6,510 bases of DNA. Origin: Brevundimonas sp. (lineage in GTDB: Bacteria; Pseudomonadota; Alphaproteobacteria; Caulobacterales; Caulobacteraceae). Where the stretch lies: positions 1 to 6,510 of the forward strand of contig NZ_JAVHLH010000165.1 in NCBI RefSeq assembly GCF_031082345.1, read 5' to 3'. The notes beneath the pieces are model-generated. The model had not been told where the DNA came from, searched no databases, and was given only the letters and a program-made list of their open reading frames with translations. A program made the translations under genes and the position numbers. This document shows, one piece after another, positions 1-6,510 of this stretch; the first letter of the stretch is position 1; each line of letters opens with the position of its first letter.

Positions 1-2
1 CC

Positions 3-191
3 GCCGTCGATGCGCACGGCCACGACGATCACGCTCATGACGCCGCTCCGGCCGACGAGGCGCACGCCCCGGTCGAGACTGTCCATCATCACGACGACGA
101 TCACCCCGCCGCCTCGCACCACGAGGCCGTCGCTCATGACGCCCATGCGAGCCATGACGACCACGCCCACGAGGTCCACGCCGACGCGCAT
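3..191 (+). other. His/Asp/Ala-rich low-complexity coding segment of lepB, with internal repeats
   Basis: Read in the lepB frame, these 63 codons have no stop and no ATG, GTG or TTG. They encode about 18 His, 12 Asp, 4 Glu and 17 Ala, in clusters such as HGHDDHAHD, HHHDDDH and SHDDHAHEVH. A 13-base direct repeat (CGCTCATGACGCC) lies at 32-44 and 131-143, and GACGATCAC recurs at 24-32 and 96-104. Both spacings (99 and 72 bases) are multiples of three, which fits in-frame expansion of a coding repeat. The composition resembles metal-binding or pH-sensing histidine-rich tails, but no function can be assigned from sequence. The alternative is that this is the 3' part of another reading frame running into lepB, but no stop separates them. 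Confidence 0.75.
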
Positions 192-1085
192 GTGACCCCC
201 GCCGAGGCCGCGGTCGCCGGAAGCGCCGCCGCCGCCGCCGCGTCTTCGAAACAGCCGGTCTGGAGCGACTCGGGCGACGCCCCGTTCGAGGACGTCGACG
301 CCACGCCCGTCTATGCCCGCGGCGGCAAGAGCCGCAAGAAGGCCAAATCGGGCGGCGGCAACGAGACCTTCGAGATCGTCAAGACGATCTTCTTCGCCCT
401 GTTGATCGCCCTCGTGCTGCGGGTGCTGCTGTTCCAGCCCTTCACCATCCCGTCGGCGTCGATGGAGCCCAACCTCTACGAGGGCGACTACATCGTCGTT
501 TCGAAGTGGAGCTACGGCTATTCGAAACACGCCATCCCGTTCAGCCCGCCGGTGTTCGAGGGCCGCCTCTTCGCCCAGCAGCCCGAGCGCGGCGACATCG
601 TCGTGTTCAAGCTGCCGCGCGACAACCGGACCGACTACATCAAGCGCCTGGTCGGCCTGCCCGGCGACCGGGTGCAGATGATCAACAACGTCCTGCACAT
701 CAACGGCGAGCCGGTGCGCGACGTGGTCGTCAGCGGCGAGGACGCGACCAATATGTACGGCATGCCGGTCATCACGGCCCGCGAGACCCTGCCCGGCGGC
801 AAGACCTTCACCATCCAGGACTTCGGCCCCGGCAACCAGGCCGACGACACGCCGGTGTTCGAGGTGCCCGAGGGCTACTATTTCATGATGGGCGACAACC
901 GGGACAACTCGGTCGACAGCCGCTACGGCCCCAACGAAAACGGGGTCGGTCTGGTGCCGGCCGAAAACCTGATCGGCAAGGCCGAGATCATCCTGTTCTC
1001 GTGGTCCCCCGGCGCGTCGCTGTGGAACCCCGTCAGCTGGTTCTCGAAGGTCCGTCCGAGCCGGTTCTTCACCGTCCTGAACTGA
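3..1085 (+). CDS. lepB: Signal peptidase I, 5'-partial, with His/Asp-rich N-terminal extension
   Basis: This inner-membrane serine protease (family S26) removes signal peptides from exported proteins on the periplasmic side. Numbering from the GTG at 192 gives a 297-residue core. Residues 46-52 are basic (KSRKKAK), one hydrophobic membrane segment spans about 63-81, and IPSASMEP (86-93) carries the nucleophile Ser90. YIKRLVGLPGD (149-159) carries the general base Lys151, and GDNRDNSVDSR (234-244) is the conserved box E. The basic stretch before a single membrane segment predicts a cytoplasmic N-terminus and a periplasmic catalytic domain. The only start codon inside the window is GTG 192, which has no convincing Shine-Dalgarno. 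The frame stays open upstream to base 3 with normal high-GC codon use and encodes 63 more residues, including 18 His and 12 Asp. I therefore infer that the real start lies left of the window. The stop overlaps the rnc start. Identification is very secure; the extension is likely. Confidence 0.93.
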   Translation, partial: AVDAHGHDDHAHDAAPADEAHAPVETVHHHDDDHPAASHHEAVAHDAHASHDDHAHEVHADAHVTPAEAAVAGSAAAAAASSKQPVWSDSGDAPFEDVDATPVYARGGKSRKKAKSGGGNETFEIVKTIFFALLIALVLRVLLFQPFTIPSASMEPNLYEGDYIVVSKWSYGYSKHAIPFSPPVFEGRLFAQQPERGDIVVFKLPRDNRTDYIKRLVGLPGDRVQMINNVLHINGEPVRDVVVSGEDATNMYGMPVITARETLPGGKTFTIQDFGPGNQADDTPVFEVPEGYYFMMGDNRDNSVDSRYGPNENGVGLVPAENLIGKAEIILFSWSPGASLWNPVSWFSKVRPSRFFTVLN

Positions 1086-1804
1086 TGGCGGCTGACCGGC
1101 GGGCGCAGGCTGTCGCGGCGCTGGCGCGCAACCTCGGCCACGACTTCCGTGATCCGTCCCTGCTCGATCAGGCCCTGACCCACGCCAGCGTGGGGGAGGG
1201 GGCGGAACGCGACGCCCGCGGCCGGCCTTTCCTCGACAACCAGCGGATGGAGTTCCTCGGCGACCGGGTCCTCGGCCTGCTGGTCGCCGACCGGCTGATG
1301 CGCGACCGGCCCAACGCCGACGAGGGCGAGATGTCGTCCCTGCTGCATGCGCTGGTCGACAAGGCGACCTGCGCCCGGGCCGCCGAGTCGCTGGGCGTCG
1401 GCGACGCCATGCGGCTGTCGCCCGGCGAGGCCAAACAGGGCGGCCGCCGTCGCGAGGGCATGCTAGGCGACGCCATGGAGGCGATCCTGGCCGCCGCCTG
1501 GCTGGACGGCGGCATCGACGCCGCCCGCGTCGTGTTCGAGCGCGCCTGGGCCGCCGAACTGGCCGCGCCGCCGCGCAGGTCGCTGACCAATCCGAAATCG
1601 GCCCTGCAGGAATGGGCGCTGGGGCAGGGGAAACCCCTGCCGACCTACCGGATCGTCGAGCGCACCGGCTCGGATCACGCCCCGACATTCACCGTCGAAG
1701 CCAGCGTAGCCGGATATCCGCCCTTGACCGCGCAGGGCCGTTCGCGTCAGGACGCGGAGAAGGCGGCCGCCGTCGGCCTGCTGCAGCGTGAAGGCGTGAT
1801 TTGA
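1085..1804 (+). CDS. rnc: Ribonuclease III
   Basis: This double-strand-specific endoribonuclease matures rRNA precursors and processes structured mRNAs and antisense duplexes in the cytoplasm. The 239-residue product has the usual two-domain layout. The catalytic RNase III domain (about 8-160) carries the signature NQRMEFLGD (52-60), with Glu56 and Asp60. Glu82 (in GEMSSLL) and Asp129 and Glu132 (in LGDAMEAI) complete the metal-binding acidic set. A double-stranded RNA-binding domain follows (about 168-236: NPKSALQEWALGQG near 169-182, then a GRSRQDAEKAAA helix at 218-229). Gln53 sits where E. coli has Glu38, a common variant. The ATG at 1085 shares its A with the lepB stop (TGATG). It has no strong Shine-Dalgarno, so translation is probably coupled to lepB. 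The frame is open much further upstream, but that stretch is only the shadow of lepB. Confidence 0.96.
   Translation: MAADRRAQAVAALARNLGHDFRDPSLLDQALTHASVGEGAERDARGRPFLDNQRMEFLGDRVLGLLVADRLMRDRPNADEGEMSSLLHALVDKATCARAAESLGVGDAMRLSPGEAKQGGRRREGMLGDAMEAILAAAWLDGGIDAARVVFERAWAAELAAPPRRSLTNPKSALQEWALGQGKPLPTYRIVERTGSDHAPTFTVEASVAGYPPLTAQGRSRQDAEKAAAVGLLQREGVI
1790..1794 (+). promoter_or_regulatory. Shine-Dalgarno for the TTG start of era
   Basis: GAAGG lies six bases before the TTG at 1801, inside the last codons of rnc. It supports the rare TTG as the true era start. TTG overlaps the rnc stop (ATTGA), so the two genes are probably translationally coupled. Confidence 0.7.
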
Positions 1805-2748
1805 CCGAACCCCAAAACCAGCGTGCCGGCTTCGCCGCCATCATCGGCGCGCCCAACGCGGGCAAGTCCACGCTGGTCAATCGCCTGACCGGAACCAAGG
1901 TCTCGATCGTCACCCAGAAGGTCCAGACCACCCGTTTCCCCGTGCGCGGCATCGCCATGGAAGGCGACGCCCAGATCGTGCTGGTCGACACGCCCGGGAT
2001 CTTCACTCCGCGGCGCCGGCTGGATCGCGCCATGGTCGCCTCGGCCTGGGGCGGGGCCGACGACGCCGACGTGGTCGTGCACCTGATCGACGCGGCCTCG
2101 CACATCGCCGCCGAGGGCAAGGAGGGCCAGGCGGCCGACCGGCGCTCGGCCGAGGACACCGAGACCATCATCGCCGCGCTCAAGGCCGCGGGGAAACAGG
2201 TCATCCTGGCCCTGAACAAGATCGACGGCATGCGCCGCGACACCCTGCTGGCCCTGTCGCAGCGGCTGTTCGAAACCGGCGTCTATTCCGAGGTCTATAT
2301 GATCTCGGCCCTCAGCGGCGACGGCGTCGACGACCTGAAGAAGCGCCTCGCCCGGGCCATGCCCCCCGGGCCGTGGCTGTATCCGGAAGACCAGTCCGCC
2401 GACGTGCCGATGCGCGTCCTGGCCGCCGAGATCACCCGCGAGAAGGTCTATCTGCGCGTCCACGAGGAACTGCCCTATTCGGCGGCGGTGGAGACCACAG
2501 CCTTTGAGGACCGGCCCGACGGCTCGGCCCGCATCGAACAGACCATCTATGTCGAGCGCGAAAGCCAGCGGCCCATCGTGCTGGGCAAGGGCGGACAGAC
2601 GCTGAAATGGATCGGCCAGAAATCGCGCGAGGAGCTGATGGAGCTGCTCGACCGCCCTGTGCATCTGTTCCTGACGGTCAAGGTCGACCCGAAATGGCAG
2701 GACAGCCGCGCCCTCTACGCCCAGTTCGGGCTGGATTACGACGTCTAG
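1801..2748 (+). CDS. era: GTPase Era, 16S rRNA-binding ribosome assembly factor
   Basis: Era is an essential GTPase that binds the 3' end of 16S rRNA and assists 30S subunit maturation. The 315-residue product shows G1 GAPNAGKST (16-24), the Era-type switch I motif QTTR (42-45), G3 DTPG (63-66), G4 NKID (139-142) and G5 SAL (169-171). A C-terminal KH domain has the RNA-binding loop in VLGKGGQTLKWIG (260-272). It ends with the usual KVDPKWQ...YAQFGLDYDV tail. Compared with E. coli Era (about 300 residues), there is an insertion of roughly 14 residues between G3 and G4, a charged stretch around 102-120. The start is TTG 1801: it gives the expected N-terminus just before the P-loop and has a good ribosome site; no ATG occurs between it and the P-loop. 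It is third in the lepB-rnc-era cluster, a conserved gene order. Confidence 0.97.
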   Translation: MTEPQNQRAGFAAIIGAPNAGKSTLVNRLTGTKVSIVTQKVQTTRFPVRGIAMEGDAQIVLVDTPGIFTPRRRLDRAMVASAWGGADDADVVVHLIDAASHIAAEGKEGQAADRRSAEDTETIIAALKAAGKQVILALNKIDGMRRDTLLALSQRLFETGVYSEVYMISALSGDGVDDLKKRLARAMPPGPWLYPEDQSADVPMRVLAAEITREKVYLRVHEELPYSAAVETTAFEDRPDGSARIEQTIYVERESQRPIVLGKGGQTLKWIGQKSREELMELLDRPVHLFLTVKVDPKWQDSRALYAQFGLDYDV

Positions 2749-2752
2749 GCGG

Positions 2753-3979
2753 GTGTTCCACGTCCCCAGACACTCGGGCGGCCATCCCCGCCTGGCGATG
2801 GCCGTCCTCGCCGCCCTGTTCATTCTCGCCGCCGGCCTGGTCGCCTGGGCGACCGTCCGGCCCGTGCCGGAAGCCCCGGCCCCGGAACCCCTGCCGCCGC
2901 GGCCGCCGCTGGTCGTGGTCCAGGACCTGCCGCAACTGACCGAACAGCTGGAGCGCTGGGGCGGTTCGGGCGCCTTCACCGGCGGGGTGCTGGTGGCCAG
3001 GGGCGACCAGGTGTTGTTCCGCCAGGTCTATGGCGAGGCCGACCGCAGCCTCGGCCAGCCGCTGGCGCTGGATTCCCGCTTCCGCCTCGCCTCGGTCAGC
3101 AAACAGTTCACCGCCGCCGCCATCCTGCGCCTGCAGGACGAGGGCGTGCTGTCGGTCGATGACCCCTTATGCCGCTGGGTCGATCCCTGTCCGGAAGCCT
3201 GGGCGCCGATCCGGCTGCACCACCTGCTGTCGCACACCTCGGGGGTGCCCGACCTGATGGCCCGTCCCGGCTGGGGCGTCCGCCGGGTCACCGCCGCCAC
3301 GCCGGACGAATTGACTGCCGAGTCAGCGCAGTACCGCCTGCAGTTCCCACCGGGAACGAAGATTCGCTACAACAACGCCGCCTACAACCTGCTCGGCCAT
3401 GTGGTGCAGCAGGCCAGCGGTCTGCCGTTGCGGGACTATCTGCGGGACGCCTTCTTCGCGCCGCTCGGCATGGCCGACACCGGCTATGAGGACGACGCCT
3501 CCGGCGTGGTCATGGGCTACGCCAACCTGGGCGGTCCGCCTTCGCCGCAGCCGAACCACAACGTCAGCATCATCTTCGCGGCCGGGGCCCTGTATTCGAC
3601 GCTCGACGATCTGCTGGTCTGGAACCGCGCCCTCCACGGCGGCGGGCTGCTGAGCCCGGAGAGCTATGCGCAGATGATCGCCGACCACGCCCCGGCCGAC
3701 ACCCCCGACGAACGGGGCCGTCCGCGCCGCGACTGGGGCTACGGCCTGTTCACCAACAGTCTGGGACGGCAGGTGCGGCCCGACTTTCTTGATCGCCAGA
3801 TCTACCACACCGGCAGCTGGTCAGGCTTCCGCAACCTGATCACCCACCAGCCGGACGGGGACGTGACGGTGATCGTGCTGTCGAACAATTTCCATCAGCG
3901 CGAGGCGGTCTTCCTGCTGTCCCAGCAGGGCATGGCCGAGGCGCTGGGGCGGCCGTTCCCGACCGCCATGAACCGCTAG
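2753..3979 (+). CDS. Serine hydrolase, beta-lactamase/class C PBP family, membrane-anchored
   Basis: This belongs to the large SxxK serine hydrolase family (Pfam Beta-lactamase, PF00144), which includes class C beta-lactamases, D-amino-acid peptidases and esterases; the substrate cannot be read from sequence. From the GTG at 2753 it has 408 residues. A basic/His start is followed by a hydrophobic segment (about 16-35), probably an uncleaved anchor or signal, then a Pro-rich linker (37-53). SVSK (114-117) gives the nucleophile Ser114 and Lys117. YNN (206-208) is the YxN motif, and HTG (352-354) takes the place of KTG. Cys140 and Cys146 could form a periplasmic disulfide. The GTG lies four bases after the era stop and has no strong Shine-Dalgarno. 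The alternative ATG at 2798 (Met16) would still keep most of the hydrophobic segment. It is probably cotranscribed with era. HTG instead of KTG argues for an esterase or peptidase as much as for a resistance enzyme. Confidence 0.9.
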   Translation: MFHVPRHSGGHPRLAMAVLAALFILAAGLVAWATVRPVPEAPAPEPLPPRPPLVVVQDLPQLTEQLERWGGSGAFTGGVLVARGDQVLFRQVYGEADRSLGQPLALDSRFRLASVSKQFTAAAILRLQDEGVLSVDDPLCRWVDPCPEAWAPIRLHHLLSHTSGVPDLMARPGWGVRRVTAATPDELTAESAQYRLQFPPGTKIRYNNAAYNLLGHVVQQASGLPLRDYLRDAFFAPLGMADTGYEDDASGVVMGYANLGGPPSPQPNHNVSIIFAAGALYSTLDDLLVWNRALHGGGLLSPESYAQMIADHAPADTPDERGRPRRDWGYGLFTNSLGRQVRPDFLDRQIYHTGSWSGFRNLITHQPDGDVTVIVLSNNFHQREAVFLLSQQGMAEALGRPFPTAMNR

Positions 3980-3990
3980 CCGCGGTCGCC

Positions 3991-5570
<1,580 letters not shown>

Positions 5571-6233
5571 TCAGCCCTCGCGCGCCCAGCGCTCGCGCCG
5601 CGCCAGCTCGGCCTCGCTCGGCTCTGTTTCTTCGAACGTGCCCGTCGGCGGCGGCTGGTCGGTCCGCTCGTATGTGTGGGCTGCCACGCCCGACCCGTTC
5701 TGGCGGGTCTTCGTCAGCGACCAGGCCCGGGGCCGCGAGCCGCCGTCGAACACCCGCTTGCCCTTGCCCAGGATGATGGGGAAGGTCAGCAGGGTCAGCT
5801 GGTCGATCAGGTCGTGGGCCAGCAGGGTGTGGATCACCTCGCTCGATCCCTGGATCAGCAGGTCGCGGCCTTCCGTGGCCTTCAGCGCGCGCACCGCCTC
5901 GGCGAGGTCGCCCTCCAGCCTGTGGCTGCGGGACCAGGTCAGGGGCGTCTCCGGTCCGGCCGCGACGTATTTGTCGATGGCGTTGAAGGTGCGGGCCATC
6001 TCGTCGTCGCGGTACGGCCAGTAGCCGGCGAAGATCTCATAGGTCCGGCGGCCCAGCAGCAGGTCGTAGTCCCGGCCCATGGCCTCGTCCATCAGCCCGC
6101 CCGCCGCCTCGTCGAAGAAGGGCCAGACCCAGCCCCCGAAGGCGAAGCCGCCGGTCGTGTCCTCGGTGGGGCCGCCGGGCGCCTGCATGACGCCGTCGAG
6201 ACTGACGAAGGTGGCGGTTCTGATCCTGCGCAT
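5571..6233 (-). CDS. Dihydrofolate reductase family protein (RibD C-terminal-like)
   Basis: The 220-residue protein belongs to the DHFR-like superfamily whose members resemble the C-terminal reductase domain of RibD (PF01872). These usually bind NADPH, but the substrate is mostly unknown. Seen motifs are SLDGVMQAPGG (11-21) near the N-terminal strand, LLLGRRTYEIF (58-68), the nucleotide-site strand and loop LLIQGSSEVIHTLL (125-138), and FPIILGKGKRVF (151-162). A charged hydrophilic tail (about 192-220, ending ARRERWAREG) extends beyond the core. The ATG at 6233 was chosen because a strong AAGGAG lies eight bases upstream and the family's N-terminus begins there. The same frame is open 90 codons further upstream, but that part is the shadow of the DUF1801 gene. 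Only five bases separate it from that gene's stop, so the two are probably one transcript. It is not a classical folate-pathway FolA. Confidence 0.92.
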   Translation of the reverse strand: MRRIRTATFVSLDGVMQAPGGPTEDTTGGFAFGGWVWPFFDEAAGGLMDEAMGRDYDLLLGRRTYEIFAGYWPYRDDEMARTFNAIDKYVAAGPETPLTWSRSHRLEGDLAEAVRALKATEGRDLLIQGSSEVIHTLLAHDLIDQLTLLTFPIILGKGKRVFDGGSRPRAWSLTKTRQNGSGVAAHTYERTDQPPPTGTFEETEPSEAELARRERWAREG

Positions 6234-6238
6234 GGTCG

Positions 6239-6510
6239 CTACTCCTTCTTCGGGGCCTTGGTCGAGTCGCCGAGGTCGGCGTTCAGATCGAGGGCGGCGC
6301 GGGTCAGGGCGGTGACGATCTCCGGATCGATGACGTCGCCCTCCACGAGGCTGAGCGACGCCATCTCGTACTGGCCGCCGGGCTTCAGCCGCGGCTCCAG
6401 ATCGCGCAGCCGCTGGCCGCGCCAGAAGCCCAGCAGCACCCGCCGGCCCTCGGCCCGTATCAGGGCGACCGGACCGTTCGACAGGTAGACGAGATGACCC
6501 CATTTGATCA
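6239..6510 (-). CDS. DUF1801 domain protein, 5'-partial
   Basis: The frame is open from the right edge to a TAG at 6241-6239, giving about 90 C-terminal residues; the N-terminus lies outside the window. It begins IKWGHLVYLSNGPVALIRAEG, continues with VLLGFWRGQRLRDLEPRLK, and ends in a Lys-rich KAPKKE. The KWGxxxY opening, the LGFxxGxxLxD pattern and the helical C-terminus are typical of DUF1801 (PF08818, YdhG-like) proteins, small cytoplasmic proteins of unknown function. A GTG at 6439 could be mistaken for a start, but the upstream codons continue the domain. It precedes the DHFR-family gene by five bases and probably shares its transcript. The family assignment is from remembered motif pattern. 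Confidence 0.82.
   Translation of the reverse strand, partial: IKWGHLVYLSNGPVALIRAEGRRVLLGFWRGQRLRDLEPRLKPGGQYEMASLSLVEGDVIDPEIVTALTRAALDLNADLGDSTKAPKKE
6242..6247 (-). promoter_or_regulatory. Shine-Dalgarno of the DHFR-family gene, embedded in the upstream gene's last codons
   Basis: On the minus strand AAGGAG is followed by eight bases and then the ATG at 6233. The motif is part of the last Lys-Glu codons of the DUF1801 gene, directly before its TAG stop. It fixes the start of the downstream gene and suggests coupled translation. Confidence 0.85.

Noticed and set aside
1..194. CRISPR-like or intergenic repeat array at the left edge.
   Set aside because: The repeats are short, unevenly spaced by multiples of three and lie in an open coding frame, so they are better explained as low-complexity protein sequence.
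10..195. 61-codon frame with ATG at 10, rich in Thr, Arg and Pro.
   Set aside because: It is an alternate-frame reading of the His-rich lepB segment; no ribosome site or family match is visible.
506..1084. Upstream in-frame extension of rnc to ATG 506.
   Set aside because: The extra 193 codons are a shadow of lepB, Arg/Pro/Gln-rich, and RNase III starts normally at 1085.
1747..2979. Open reading frame of 410 codons on the minus strand, antisense to era.
   Set aside because: It has no family motif and is the shadow of a well-supported gene with strong third-position GC bias.
3961..3987. Possible hairpin between the convergent genes: ACCGC at 3972-3976 pairs with GCGGT at 3982-3986, or GACCGC at 3961-3966 with GCGGTC at 3982-3987.
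   Set aside because: The stem is only five or six pairs, overlaps the coding end of the hydrolase and has no T-tract. In GC-rich DNA this is likely chance, so I do not call a terminator.
6234..6503. Upstream extension of the DHFR-family gene to a start at 6503.
   Set aside because: It is a shadow of the DUF1801 gene. The strong AAGGAG and the family N-terminus both place the start at 6233.

Overview
The window comes from a high-GC bacterium. Base composition, strong G/C bias at third codon positions, and close resemblance of the signal peptidase, RNase III, Era and CoA-transferase to alphaproteobacterial proteins suggest Alphaproteobacteria. Caulobacterales (Brevundimonas or Caulobacter-like) is the best guess, but this rests on remembered family resemblance and not on a search.

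Layout. Positions 1-2748 (+ strand) hold the conserved lepB-rnc-era cluster: signal peptidase I, ribonuclease III and the Era GTPase. The genes are packed tightly. lepB and rnc share the base in TGATG, and era begins at a TTG that overlaps the rnc stop codon and has its own Shine-Dalgarno inside rnc. Four bases after era, on the same strand, is a membrane-anchored SxxK serine hydrolase of the beta-lactamase family (2753-3979), where recO is often found in other genomes. An 11-base gap separates it from a convergent gene (3991-5505, - strand) for an AarC-type succinyl-CoA:acetate CoA-transferase. After a 65-base gap comes a two-gene unit, also on the - strand: a dihydrofolate-reductase-family (RibD C-terminal-like) protein (5571-6233), preceded by a DUF1801 protein (6239 to the right edge, N-terminus cut off).

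How the genes work together. lepB, rnc and era form a housekeeping unit for protein export processing, RNA processing and 30S ribosome assembly. The serine hydrolase may simply be read through from that operon. The CoA-transferase links acetate, acetyl-CoA and the succinyl-CoA step of the TCA cycle. The DUF1801/DHFR-like pair is probably translated as a coupled unit, but its role is unknown.

The most notable feature is at the left edge. The lepB frame stays open upstream of its first possible in-window start (GTG at 192) to the window boundary, encoding a strongly His/Asp/Ala-rich segment with 18 His in 63 codons. lepB therefore probably starts outside the window and encodes a signal peptidase with a long histidine-rich cytoplasmic tail. 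I saw no mobile element, tRNA, rRNA, CRISPR array or phage gene, and no evidence of a wholly new multi-gene system. There is no gene-free stretch longer than 65 bases.
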